NCBI GenBank assembly: GCA_020849475.1
Contig: JADLGE010000079.1
Span: 62,001 to 126,000, forward strand
Length of the DNA: 64,000 nucleotides
Direction: 5' to 3'
DNA from: Gammaproteobacteria bacterium
GTDB taxonomy: Bacteria > Pseudomonadota > Gammaproteobacteria > Ga0077536
Part shown: positions 51,762 through 60,673 of the stretch, piece after piece
Numbering within the stretch: position 1 is the stretch's first letter
Layout of the letters: each line of letters starts with the position of its first letter
Made by a program: the position numbers and the translations under genes
Notes under the pieces: generated by a model
Database searches by the model: none
Told to the model about the DNA's origin: nothing
The model's input: only the letters and a program-made list of their open reading frames with translations

Positions 51762-53408
51762 ATGTCCGTGCACGCACGCGCCGGTCTCGTCGCAGAGCCC
51801 GCCGATCTCATCGATATCAGCCAGCTGTTGAGCGCCTACAGCGACATCACACCCGACGCCGTCGTGCGTGAACAGCGTGTCGCTTTCGGCACCTCGGGCC
51901 ACCGTGGTTCGGCCTTCAAAGCGAGTTTCAATCGCGCACATGTGTTGGCCGTGGTGCAGGCGGTATGTGAGTACCGCGCCGCGCAGGGCACCGACGGGCC
52001 GCTTTATCTTGGCCGCGACACCCACGCACTGTCGGAGCCGGCCTGGCAGGACAGCCTGGAAGTGCTGGCCGGCAACGGCGTAACGACCATGCTGGATGCG
52101 CGCGACGGCTACACGCCGACGCCGGCCATTTCCCACGCCATCCTCACCTGGAACACGGGGCGCGAGCGCGGCCATGCCGACGGCATCGTCATCACGCCGT
52201 CGCACAATCCGCCGCAGGACGGCGGCATCAAGTACAACCCGCCACAGGGCGGGCCGGCCGATACCGACATCACCAAGTGGGTAGAAAATCGCGCCAACGA
52301 ATTGCTGGCGGCTGGCCTCAAGGGCGTGAAGCGCATGCCTCTGGCCGCCGCACTGAGCGCCGACACCACGCACCGGCATGACTACATCGAACACTACGTG
52401 GCCGATCTCGGCAACGTGGTCGACATGGCGCGCATCCGCGCGGCGGGGCTGCGCATCGGCATCGACCCTCTCGGTGGTTCGGCGGTCGACTACTGGGCGC
52501 CCATCGCCGAGCGTTACGGGCTCGACATCACCGTGGTCAATCCCAGCGTCGACGGCCGCTTCGCCTTCATGCCGCTCGATTGGGACGGCAAGATTCGCAT
52601 GGACTGCTCATCGCCCCATGCGATGGCGCAGTTGATCGCGATGAAGGACCGTTATGCCATCGCCTGCGGCAACGATGCCGACGCCGATCGCCACGGCATC
52701 GTCACGCCCAGCGTGGGGCTCATGAATCCCAATCACTACCTGGCGGTCGCCATCGACTACCTGTTCGCTGCGCGGCCCGGCTGGCGCGCGGACGCCGGCA
52801 TCGGCAAGACCCTGGTCAGCAGCAGCCTCATCGACCGCGTCGCCGCGCGCCTCGGCCGGCCGCTGGTCGAAGTGCCGGTGGGCTTCAAGTATTTCGTGGC
52901 GGGCCTGTTGTCGGGCGAGTTGGGCTTTGGCGGTGAAGAAAGCGCCGGTGCTTCGTTCCTGCGTCAGGACGGCAGCGTGTGGAGCACCGACAAGGATGGC
53001 CTCATCATGGATTTGCTCGCCGCCGAAATCATGGCGGTGCGCGGCCGCGATCCGGGCGAGTGCTATCGCGCACTGGTGGCGGAACTCGGTGAGCCGGTCT
53101 ACGCGCGCATCGACGCCGCCGCCACGCCGGCTGAAAAAGCCATACTCGGCAAGCTCAGCCCGAGCGCGATGACCGCCACCACGCTGGCGGGCGATCCGAT
53201 CACCGCCACCCTGACCCACGCGCCCGGCAACGGCGCGGCCATCGGCGGTTTGAAAGTGGTGACCGCGCAGGGCTGGTTCGCGGCACGTCCGTCGGGCACC
53301 GAAGACGTCTACAAGCTCTATGCGGAAAGCTTTCGCGGCGCCGACCACCTGCGCCGCATCCAGGACGAAGGCCAGGCTTTGATCAAAGCCGCCTTGGCCA
53401 GCGCATGA
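51762..53408 (+). CDS. pgm: Phosphoglucomutase (alpha-D-glucose-1,6-bisphosphate dependent)
   Basis: The protein has 548 residues from ATG 51762, preceded by AGGAGA. It carries the phosphoserine loop [11 protein letters not shown], the metal loop [10 protein letters not shown], the sugar-binding segment [10 protein letters not shown] and the phosphate-binding [10 protein letters not shown]. It interconverts glucose-1- and glucose-6-phosphate. It is the single-chain bacterial type, as in E. coli Pgm. Its TGA overlaps the SDR gene's ATG (ATGA). Confidence 0.95.
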   Translation: MSVHARAGLVAEPADLIDISQLLSAYSDITPDAVVREQRVAFGTSGHRGSAFKASFNRAHVLAVVQAVCEYRAAQGTDGPLYLGRDTHALSEPAWQDSLEVLAGNGVTTMLDARDGYTPTPAISHAILTWNTGRERGHADGIVITPSHNPPQDGGIKYNPPQGGPADTDITKWVENRANELLAAGLKGVKRMPLAAALSADTTHRHDYIEHYVADLGNVVDMARIRAAGLRIGIDPLGGSAVDYWAPIAERYGLDITVVNPSVDGRFAFMPLDWDGKIRMDCSSPHAMAQLIAMKDRYAIACGNDADADRHGIVTPSVGLMNPNHYLAVAIDYLFAARPGWRADAGIGKTLVSSSLIDRVAARLGRPLVEVPVGFKYFVAGLLSGELGFGGEESAGASFLRQDGSVWSTDKDGLIMDLLAAEIMAVRGRDPGECYRALVAELGEPVYARIDAAATPAEKAILGKLSPSAMTATTLAGDPITATLTHAPGNGAAIGGLKVVTAQGWFAARPSGTEDVYKLYAESFRGADHLRRIQDEGQALIKAALASA

Positions 53409-54166
53409 GCATGCGCCTGGCCGGCAAACGCGCGGTGGTGACCGGCGCCAGCAGCGGCATCGGCCGCGCCGTGGCGTTGGCCTTTGCGCGTGAAGGTGCG
53501 AGCGTGGTGGTGAACTACGCGCGCTCGGCGGAGCGCGCTGCCGAGGTGGTGGGCGAGATTGCAGCGGGCGGCGGTCGCGGCCATGCGCTGCAGGGCGATG
53601 TGGCGCACGCCGAGTCGGTTGAAGCCTTGGTGCGTGAGGCCGAGCGGGCGCTGGGCGGCATCGACATCTGGGCCAATATCGCCGGCGCCGACATCCTCAC
53701 CGGCGACGGCGCCAAGGGCAGCGATCTCGCCAAGCTCGCGAGTCTCATCGACGTTGATTTACGCGGCACGATGCTGTGCGCGTGGGCCGTCGCGCCGCGC
53801 ATGCGGGCGCAAGGGGCCGGCGTGATCCTCAACATGTCGTGGGATCTCGCGCTGCGTGGCATGGCCGAGCGTCATCCCGAAATGTTTGCCGCGACCAAGG
53901 CAGGCGTCACCGGTTTCACGCGTTCGTTCGCGCGCAGCGTCGCGCCGCACATCCGCGTGAACGAGGTCGCCCCCGGCTGGATTGCGACGGCCTTCGCCGA
54001 GACCGCGATGGCGCCGGAATATCGCGCCAATGTCATCGCGCAAACACCGATGGCGCGTTTCGGCACGCCGGAGGATGTGGCCGCCGCGGCGCTGTTCCTG
54101 TGTTCCGAGGAAGCGGCCTTCATCACTGGCCAGACCTTGAAAGTGAACGGCGGACTGAGCTCGTAG
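53405..54166 (+). CDS. Short-chain dehydrogenase/reductase with Phe at the catalytic tyrosine position
   Basis: The protein has 253 residues. The cofactor motif TGASSGIG is at 13-20 and the NAG-type motif NIAGAD at 91-96. Where the catalytic YxxxK is expected, the protein has Phe161-Ala-Ala-Thr-Lys165, so the active tyrosine is missing; Ser145 is present. The ending [15 protein letters not shown] is normal. It overlaps the pgm stop by four bases. Its own stop codon TAG (54164-54166) lies inside the GTAG head of a class B REP element. Confidence 0.88.
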   Translation: MSMRLAGKRAVVTGASSGIGRAVALAFAREGASVVVNYARSAERAAEVVGEIAAGGGRGHALQGDVAHAESVEALVREAERALGGIDIWANIAGADILTGDGAKGSDLAKLASLIDVDLRGTMLCAWAVAPRMRAQGAGVILNMSWDLALRGMAERHPEMFAATKAGVTGFTRSFARSVAPHIRVNEVAPGWIATAFAETAMAPEYRANVIAQTPMARFGTPEDVAAAALFLCSEEAAFITGQTLKVNGGLSS

Positions 54167-54188
54167 ATGCGATTTCAATCGCACATTC
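54163..54188. repeat. Class B REP element supplying the SDR stop codon
   Basis: Forward orientation: GTAGA, TGCGATT, TC, AATCGCA, CATTC; the stem is perfect. The head's TAG is the SDR stop. It lies between the converging SDR and egtB genes. Confidence 0.88.
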
Positions 54189-54200
54189 AAAAATGCTTAC

Positions 54201-55475
54201 TCACACGTCGCGCGCGAGTCGGATCCCTGTAAACGGCCAGCGCTGATGCGCATAGAAGAAATTGCGATAGCTGGCGCGCGCATGGCCAACTGGCGTTGCG
54301 CAGCAGCTGCCTTTCAACACCATCTGGTTGCTCATGAATTTGCCGTTGTATTCGCCGACCGCGCCGGCCGGCGCCTTGAAGCCGGGGTAGGGCAGGTAGG
54401 CGGAGCGCGTCCACTGCCACACCGCGCCGAACAAATCATCGAGGCCATCAAGCCCATTGCCGCGCGCTGTCGCGCAAGGATGCAGATGCGCGGCTTCATC
54501 GCGCGCTTCACGCACCGCCGCGCCGACGGCAGCCGCTTCCCATTCGAATTCAGTCGGCAGGCGTGCGTCGGCCCATTGCGCGTAGGCGTCGGCTTCGTAG
54601 TGGCTGACATGACAGACCGGCGCGTGCAGGTCCAAGGGATGTAAACCGGTGAGTGTGAATTCGAACCACGCACCATCGACTTCGCGCCAGTACTGTGGCG
54701 CCCGCCAAGCGTCACGCTGGCGCGTTGCCCAGCCGTCGGCCAGCCACAGCCTGGCGTCGGCATAGCCGCCGTCACGCATGAAGGCGAGATATTCACCGTT
54801 GGTGACGAGGCGTGAAGCCAGTGCGTGGGGTGCGAGCAAGGCCTCGTGGCGCGGCGTTTCGTTGTCGAAATGAAAACCCGCGCCGTCATGACCGACGGCG
54901 ACGATGCCGTCCGCGCCAGCCTGCCAACGCAGCGGCGCTGCCGGTGACGAGATGGCCGCCGGGCCATCGCGGTAGGCGGGCGCCAAAGGGTTCAGTGACA
55001 AAAGGTATTTGATGTCCATCAGCAGCAATTCCTGATGCTGCTGTTCGTGATGAAGGCCGAGCTCGATGAGACTCTGCGTCGCGGTGTCGGCGGCGGCGAT
55101 GACAGCGACCATGCGCGCGTCGACAGCGGCGCGATAGGCCAGCACGTCCTGCAATGACGGCCGCGTGAGCAGGCCGCGCTGCGGCCGCGGAAACTGTTTG
55201 CCGACGCCGTTGTAATAAGAATTGAACAGCTCGCGAAACGCCGGGTGAAACGCCTTGAAGTGCGGCTCGCGCGCTTCCAGCACGAACGTCTCGAAGAACC
55301 AGGTAACGTGCGCAAGATGCCATTTGGCCGGGCTGGTGTCGGGCATGGCCTGCACGCAGGCGTCTTCCGCCGACAAGGGCGCGATGAGGCTCAGCGAACG
55401 CGCGCGTATGCGCTGGTAGCGCTGCGCGAGTGTGTCTTGCGGATGGGGCGTGGTCGCGGGCGCGGGGCTGGCCAT
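54201..55475 (-). CDS. egtB: Ergothioneine biosynthesis sulfoxide synthase EgtB
   Basis: The protein has 424 residues. The N-terminal DinB-like domain has iron ligands in KWHLAHVTWFFE and HHEQQHQE; the C-terminal FGE-sulfatase domain has VCHVSHYEADAYAQWAD, ARLPTEFEWE and YRNFFYAHQRWPFTGIRLA. EgtB uses oxygen and iron to join cysteine or gamma-glutamylcysteine to hercynine. No egtD is within the window. Start 55475 begins MASPAPATTPH, 12 nt from the NRDE stop. Confidence 0.93.
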   Translation of the reverse strand: MASPAPATTPHPQDTLAQRYQRIRARSLSLIAPLSAEDACVQAMPDTSPAKWHLAHVTWFFETFVLEAREPHFKAFHPAFRELFNSYYNGVGKQFPRPQRGLLTRPSLQDVLAYRAAVDARMVAVIAAADTATQSLIELGLHHEQQHQELLLMDIKYLLSLNPLAPAYRDGPAAISSPAAPLRWQAGADGIVAVGHDGAGFHFDNETPRHEALLAPHALASRLVTNGEYLAFMRDGGYADARLWLADGWATRQRDAWRAPQYWREVDGAWFEFTLTGLHPLDLHAPVCHVSHYEADAYAQWADARLPTEFEWEAAAVGAAVREARDEAAHLHPCATARGNGLDGLDDLFGAVWQWTRSAYLPYPGFKAPAGAVGEYNGKFMSNQMVLKGSCCATPVGHARASYRNFFYAHQRWPFTGIRLARDV

Positions 55476-55487
55476 GGTCAGGCCATG

Positions 55488-56267
55488 CTAACCGTGGCTG
55501 CCGGGCAGTTCAAACTCGAAGCGGCTGTCGCCGCTGGCCCGCGCGTCGCCGTCATAGCGGCGTTCGTGAAAGCTCACATGGCCATTGTCGCTGACCGTCA
55601 GCACGCTCGAGCAGCGCGTGCCGTAGCCCGCGCCTTCGATGAAGATGGACGACAGCCAGCTTTCCCGTTCATGGCCGATGCCGGTGTCGGGCAGATGCTC
55701 GTCGGCGGCGCGGGTATTGTCACGCAACACTTCGAGCAAGGCCGGCACCGGATTGTGCGAGTGCGCTTCCATCACACGCGTGAAGGCGCGACGCAGCCTG
55801 TCGGTCTTGGGCCAGGCGGTGTCGAGCTGCGCATTGCTCAAGGTGTGCACACCGCTCGCCAGCGTGCGCGGCGCGTCGGCCTGATTGGACAGCCATGAAA
55901 GATTGTCGCCATCCCAGCTCAAAAGATTGAAGCCGTCGTAATCGCGCGCATTCGCCATCAGCGCATGCGCGTGTGCGGACGCACTGCTGTCGCCGAGCAG
56001 GAAGTCGGTGACGATGAGGCCGCGCGAGCGGGGACCGCGTCGCACTGCGTGCCCCGAGCGGACATTGGTGACGGTCGCGAAACGCCCGTCGACATGCATG
56101 CCGAGCCAGGTGCCGCCGCCCTCCAGATCGCGACCGGCGACAATCTGCGGATGGTCCTGCCAGTGCGCGGCGGCGGCGGTCGCACGGCCGTGGAACTCAT
56201 CGCGATTGGCGGCCACGATCAGGCGGTAGCCGGGGCAGGCGCGATGCGCGATGAGAACCAGGCACAT
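55488..56267 (-). CDS. NRDE/TANGO2 family protein
   Basis: The protein has 259 residues. It opens with CLVLIAHRACPGYRLIVAANRDEF, the N-terminal cysteine and NRDE motif of the family, and continues with GRDLEGGGTWLGMHVDGRFATVTN. The family is related to Ntn-hydrolases through the terminal cysteine; the reaction is not known. It lies between the DUF924 gene, four bases upstream, and egtB, so they are likely one operon. Confidence 0.92.
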   Translation of the reverse strand: MCLVLIAHRACPGYRLIVAANRDEFHGRATAAAAHWQDHPQIVAGRDLEGGGTWLGMHVDGRFATVTNVRSGHAVRRGPRSRGLIVTDFLLGDSSASAHAHALMANARDYDGFNLLSWDGDNLSWLSNQADAPRTLASGVHTLSNAQLDTAWPKTDRLRRAFTRVMEAHSHNPVPALLEVLRDNTRAADEHLPDTGIGHERESWLSSIFIEGAGYGTRCSSVLTVSDNGHVSFHERRYDGDARASGDSRFEFELPGSHG

Positions 56268-56270
56268 CGT

Positions 56271-56891
56271 TCAGCCCTGGCCGTAGGTATTGCGATGCGC
56301 GGCAAGGAAGGCCAGTTCCTCCGGCGTCGAGTCGCGATCGAGAATGAGGTTGCGATGCGGGAAGCGACCGAAGCGCTGCACGATGTCGTGATGATCGCGC
56401 GACCAGTGCAAGGCGTCGGCGCTGAAGTCCCGCAGCGCGGCCGGTGCATCGGCATGCAGTTGCTCGAAACAGCGCAGGGACTGCGCCTGCGCTTCGCGGT
56501 CTTCGGCGTGTTCGAACGGCAGGTAGAAGAAACTACGTTCGGCGATGCTTAAGCCGCGGTCGATACCCTGCGCCACGCCGTCACGGGCCAGCGCCTGGGC
56601 GCGTTGGTCGAGGGCAAAGGCGCGCGGTGTGGCGCGGAAAATATTGCGTGGAAATTGATCGCACACGACGATCAGGGCGAGGGTGCCGGCCGGGCTCAGC
56701 TTCCACAGCTTGAGTTCGCCCTGCGCGGCGGCGTCGACCAGCGCGCCGAAACGCTGGCGTATCTCGTCATCGAAGCGCGCATCGCTGCTGTACCACACGC
56801 TGTGGCGCGCCTTCAGCGCGGCGCCGTCGTCACCGACGCCGGCAAACCAGAAATCGAGGACCGCCTGCGGGTTCAATTCGGGCACGGTCAA
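56271..56891 (-). CDS. DUF924 family protein
   Basis: The protein has 206 residues. It follows the DUF924 pattern: VLDFWFAGVG, the segment TLALIVVCDQFPRNIFR, and FYLPFEHAEDREAQ. The family has a TPR-like helical fold and no known role. It starts immediately after the apt stop and ends four bases before the NRDE gene. Confidence 0.92.
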   Translation of the reverse strand: MTVPELNPQAVLDFWFAGVGDDGAALKARHSVWYSSDARFDDEIRQRFGALVDAAAQGELKLWKLSPAGTLALIVVCDQFPRNIFRATPRAFALDQRAQALARDGVAQGIDRGLSIAERSFFYLPFEHAEDREAQAQSLRCFEQLHADAPAALRDFSADALHWSRDHHDIVQRFGRFPHRNLILDRDSTPEELAFLAAHRNTYGQG

Positions 56892-57407
56892 TCAGTAATG
56901 CACCAGCGAGTGCACGCGGCAGTCGCCGAGTGCGGCGCGGCCGCCGAGGAAATCGAGTTCGATGACGAACGCGCAGCCGGCTATCGTGGCCCCGGCGCGT
57001 CGCGCGAGTTCGAGACTGGCCGCGGCCGTGCCGCCGGTGGCCATGAGGTCATCGACCAGCAGCACCGTGTCGCCGGGGCCGATGGCATCATCGTGCATAT
57101 GCAATTCCGCGCTGCCGTATTCAAGGTCGTAGCGCACCGAGCTGGTGGCCGCCGGCAGCTTGCCGGGTTTGCGCAGCGGTACGAAGCCGACGCCGAGTTC
57201 ATGGGCCGCCAACGCACCGAAGATAAAACCGCGCGCTTCCATGCCGAGCACTGCCGTCACGCCGGCGTCGCGGAACGGTTTGACCAGCTCACGACAGGCA
57301 TAGGACAGCGCGTCGTGATTGCGCATCAAGGGTGTCAGGTCCTTGAACAGGATGCCGGGCTTGGGGAAATCCGCGACGTCGCGAATGTGCTGGATGATGG
57401 TCTGCAT
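56892..57407 (-). CDS. apt: Adenine phosphoribosyltransferase
   Basis: The protein has 171 residues. It shows the PRPP-binding motif VLLVDDLMATGGTA, the adenine-site region GMEARGFIFGA, and PGILFKDLTPLM near the start. It makes AMP from adenine and PRPP. It heads the minus-strand series apt, DUF924, NRDE, egtB, whose members are separated by 0 to 12 nt. Confidence 0.95.
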   Translation of the reverse strand: MQTIIQHIRDVADFPKPGILFKDLTPLMRNHDALSYACRELVKPFRDAGVTAVLGMEARGFIFGALAAHELGVGFVPLRKPGKLPAATSSVRYDLEYGSAELHMHDDAIGPGDTVLLVDDLMATGGTAAASLELARRAGATIAGCAFVIELDFLGGRAALGDCRVHSLVHY

Positions 57408-57504
57408 GGAACTCGGCCTGTGGGATGACGGGATGATAAACGCAAGGCGAGGAGCGGCAAAACAGTACGGGGCGCGGCCACGGGCGCGCGTGCGCGGCGG
57501 CCCT

Positions 57505-57530
57505 GGATGTCAGACTGAAGTCTGACATTC
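57505..57530. repeat. Class A REP element
   Basis: GGATG, TCAGACT, GA, AGTCTGA, CATTC; the stem is perfect and both flanks are tail-like. It lies between apt (start 57407) and the stop of the flavoprotein gene at 57566, both on the minus strand. Confidence 0.85.
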
Positions 57531-57565
57531 GCCCGACTAGCGGCCCGCGCGCAGCCGCAGACAGA

Positions 57566-59710
57566 TCACCCCTCACGCCGCCACGCGTGATAACGCGCCA
57601 GCCATCCCAGCACGCGCGGCGAGACATGGGCGCGGCGCCAGGCGCCGGCGGCGAATTTGTTGGCCTCGGCCAGCGTCGGATAGATGTGGATGGTGCTCAA
57701 AATCTTGCCGAGGCCGAGCTTGTGTTTCATCGCCAGCACGAACTCGGCAATCAGCTCACCGGCGTGCTCGCCGACGATGGTGACGCCGAGGATGCGATCG
57801 CTGCCGGGCGGCGTCAGCACTTTGACGAAGCCGCGCGCGGCGCCGTCGGCAATCGCGCGGTCGAGTTCGCTCAAGTCGTAGCGCGTGATCTCGAAGGCGA
57901 GGCCGCGCGCCCGCGCTTCTTTTTCATTGAGACCGACGCGCGCGACTTCCGGGTCGATGAAGGTGCACCACGGAATCACTCGGTAGTCGACCGCGAAGCG
58001 CTTGAGGTTGCCGAACAAGGCATTGATGGTGGCGTACCAGGCCTGGTGCGAAGCGGTGTGGGTGAATTGATAGGGGCCGGCCACGTCACCGCAGGCATAA
58101 ACGCTGGGCACATGGGTTTCGAGATAATCGTTGACGCTGAGCGTGCCGTGTTCGGTCAGTGGCACGCCGAGATCTTCGAGCCCGAGACCGCTTACCCGCG
58201 GGCGCCGGCCCAGGGCCACGATCACTTCATCGAAATCGATGCTGACAGGCGAACCGCCGTCGAGGCGTTCGCACAGCAGCGACTTGCCACCCGCGTCGTT
58301 GACGAAGCGCGTGGCGCGCGCCTTGAGTTGGAGTGCGATGCCTTCCTCGCGAAACACATCGGCAACGAAGGCGCCGATCTCGACGTCCTCGCGCGGCAGC
58401 AGTTGCTCGGCCATTTCGACCACGGTGACCTGGCTGCCGAGGCGCGCAAAAGCCTGTGCCAGCTCGCAGCCGATGGGGCCACCGCCCAGCACCAGCAGGC
58501 GGGCTGGCAGCGTGCGCAGATTCCACAGCGTGTCTGAGGTCAGGTAGGGCACGCTATCGAGACCCGGGATGGCCGGCACAGAGGGTTCGGCGCCGGTCGC
58601 GAGGATGATGGCGCGCGCCGACATTTCAGCGCCGTTGACCGTCACCCGATAGGGCGACACCAGGCGTGCGCGGCCTTTGATGCATTCGACGCCGAGGCTC
58701 TCGAAGCGCTCGACCGAATCGTGCGGCGCAATCTCGGCGACCACGCTGTGCACGCGCGCCATGATGTCGGCAAAATCGAATTCAAGCGCTACATGGCGTA
58801 TGCCGAAGCGCGCCGCGTGACGTGCCTCGTGGACCTGTCGCGCCGCTTTCAACAGCGCCTTGGACGGCACGCAGCCGGTATTCAGACAATCGCCGCCCAT
58901 GCGCTGCTGTTCGATGAGTGTGACCTTGGCGCGTACGCTCGATGCAATCAGCGCCGCCACCAGGCCGGCCGAACCGGCGCCGATCACGATCACATTGCGG
59001 TCGACCTGCGCCGGCGGCGGATGGTCGGCGATGAAACGCTGTCGCTTGAGCGCGCCGTTGAGGTGCTTCGCCAGCAGCGGAAACAGGCCCAGGATCACCA
59101 GCGATATCAGCACCGGCGTCGACAGCACATCGCTCACATTGTCGATGCGCGCCAGTTGCGTGCCGGCATTCACGAACACCATGGTCGCCGGCAGCATGCC
59201 GAGCTGGCTGTACTGCATGAAGTCGCGCAGGCGTATCGGTGTCAGCCCCATCAGCAGGTTGACCAGCACGAACGGAAACAGCGGGATGAGGCGCAGCGTC
59301 AAAAGATAGGACGGCCCGTCGCTGCGCATGTGGCGGTTGATGGTTTCGAGCCGATGACCGAAGCGTGCCTGCAGGGGGCCGCGCAGCACGTAACGGGCGA
59401 CGAGAAAGGCGCCGCTGGCGCCGAGCGTGCTGGCGAAGGACACCAGCAAGGTGCCCCAGGTGAAGCCGAACAGTGCGCCGGCCGCGAGGGTCATGACCGC
59501 CGCGCCGGGCAGCGACAGCGCCGTGACGATGACATAGATGATGAAGCCCCAGCCCATGGCCGCCACGCGGTCGGCGGCCACCAGTTCGGTGAGCCGTGCG
59601 TGCTGCGCTTTGAGGGTGGCGAGATTGAGATAGGCGCCGGGGTCCAGCGCCAGCACCACCAGCACGCTTGCGGCCAGCAGCGCCAGCAGCAGCAGGCGAC
59701 GACGGCTCAT
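57566..59710 (-). CDS. Fusion of a TVP38/TMEM64 membrane domain and a pyridine nucleotide-disulfide oxidoreductase
   Basis: The protein has 714 residues from ATG 59710. Residues about 1-235 form the TVP38/TMEM64 (SNARE-associated) membrane domain: FIIYVIVTALSLPGAAVM, AAGALFGFTWGTLLVSF and LIPLFPFVLVNLLMG. Residues about 240-714 form an FAD enzyme of the lipoamide-dehydrogenase/mercuric-reductase type, with VIVIGAGSAGLVAA, the redox-active Cys275 and Cys280 (GGDCLNTGCVPSK), LGGGPIGCELAQAF and the C-terminal dimer domain. The His-Glu pair of the usual ending is uncertain. The substrate is unknown; the membrane tie suggests a quinone or lipid-linked role. Confidence 0.88.
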   Translation of the reverse strand: MSRRRLLLLALLAASVLVVLALDPGAYLNLATLKAQHARLTELVAADRVAAMGWGFIIYVIVTALSLPGAAVMTLAAGALFGFTWGTLLVSFASTLGASGAFLVARYVLRGPLQARFGHRLETINRHMRSDGPSYLLTLRLIPLFPFVLVNLLMGLTPIRLRDFMQYSQLGMLPATMVFVNAGTQLARIDNVSDVLSTPVLISLVILGLFPLLAKHLNGALKRQRFIADHPPPAQVDRNVIVIGAGSAGLVAALIASSVRAKVTLIEQQRMGGDCLNTGCVPSKALLKAARQVHEARHAARFGIRHVALEFDFADIMARVHSVVAEIAPHDSVERFESLGVECIKGRARLVSPYRVTVNGAEMSARAIILATGAEPSVPAIPGLDSVPYLTSDTLWNLRTLPARLLVLGGGPIGCELAQAFARLGSQVTVVEMAEQLLPREDVEIGAFVADVFREEGIALQLKARATRFVNDAGGKSLLCERLDGGSPVSIDFDEVIVALGRRPRVSGLGLEDLGVPLTEHGTLSVNDYLETHVPSVYACGDVAGPYQFTHTASHQAWYATINALFGNLKRFAVDYRVIPWCTFIDPEVARVGLNEKEARARGLAFEITRYDLSELDRAIADGAARGFVKVLTPPGSDRILGVTIVGEHAGELIAEFVLAMKHKLGLGKILSTIHIYPTLAEANKFAAGAWRRAHVSPRVLGWLARYHAWRREG

Positions 59711-59863
59711 GACGTGCGTCCCGGGCGGCGCGCGGCCACGCGCTGGGGAGTCGTGTACACTGCGGCCCGCAGGCTGACGCCGCATCCTGGTCCGCTGGCC
59801 AGGCCGCGCGGGCGCGGTGCGACATTCGACGTCATGCGCTGACTGCCAGGCTGCACTTCGTTC

Positions 59864-60655
59864 ATGACACAGGTAACTCCAGTGAAGGCATCATCGAATT
59901 CCCTCGCGCTTGCCGGCCGCGTCATTGCGCTGGCCATGCTGCTGCTCGTGACGAGCACCACCCAGGCCGCCGATTCGCGCGCATTGAATGCGTTGCTCGA
60001 TGGCGTGCTGGCCGAGAACGTCAAGGATGGCTATGTCGACTATCCGGCCATCGCTCGCAATGTGCGCTTCACCAAATACCTCGAATCCCTCGCTGAATTC
60101 AATCTCGACAGCTTGAGCGACGACAAGGAAAAGCTGGCGTTCTGGCTCAACGTCTACAACGCACTCGTAATCAAGAACATCATCGACGGTAAATCGCCTA
60201 ACGGCATGATGGACCACATGACGTTTTTCCGCAGCAACATCAAGGTCGGCGGTCGCGGTTTCGACCTCAACGCCATCGAGGGCGACATACTGCGCAAGTT
60301 CAAGGATCCGCGCGTCTATTTCGGCATCGTGCCCGCCACGTCCTCGGCGCCCAAGCTGCGCTCGCAGGCGTTCAACGGCGAGGAAGTCGATCAGCAGCTC
60401 GAAGCCGCGGCCCGCGACTTCATCAACGACAAGCGTCGCAACCGTTTCTCAGCCGCGCTGCAGGCCGCCAAGCTGTCCAAGATTTTTGAGGAGCATCGTG
60501 ACGAGTTCGGCAAGACCGACAAACAGCTTCTGACCTATGTGGCCGGTTACGTGAACGACGAGGAGGTGGCGAAGATTCTCAAGCGCGGCACCTACGCCGT
60601 GAAGTTCATGGACTACGACGCCACCATCAACGGCAATTCCATCCAGTCCCACTGA
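59864..60655 (+). CDS. DUF547 domain protein, exported
   Basis: The protein has 263 residues with a signal peptide (GRVIALAMLLLVTSTTQAA). The mature part holds DUF547: EKLAFWLNVYNALVIKNII and VYFGIVPATSSAPKLRSQAF. In other members the second segment reads FGxVCASxSCPxL with cysteines; here APATSSAPKL-like residues replace them. The function of the family is not known. It lies between the flavoprotein gene (divergent) and the Aas-like gene (convergent). Confidence 0.85.
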   Translation: MTQVTPVKASSNSLALAGRVIALAMLLLVTSTTQAADSRALNALLDGVLAENVKDGYVDYPAIARNVRFTKYLESLAEFNLDSLSDDKEKLAFWLNVYNALVIKNIIDGKSPNGMMDHMTFFRSNIKVGGRGFDLNAIEGDILRKFKDPRVYFGIVPATSSAPKLRSQAFNGEEVDQQLEAAARDFINDKRRNRFSAALQAAKLSKIFEEHRDEFGKTDKQLLTYVAGYVNDEEVAKILKRGTYAVKFMDYDATINGNSIQSH

Positions 60656-60673
60656 GCGGGCCCGCCAACCCAC

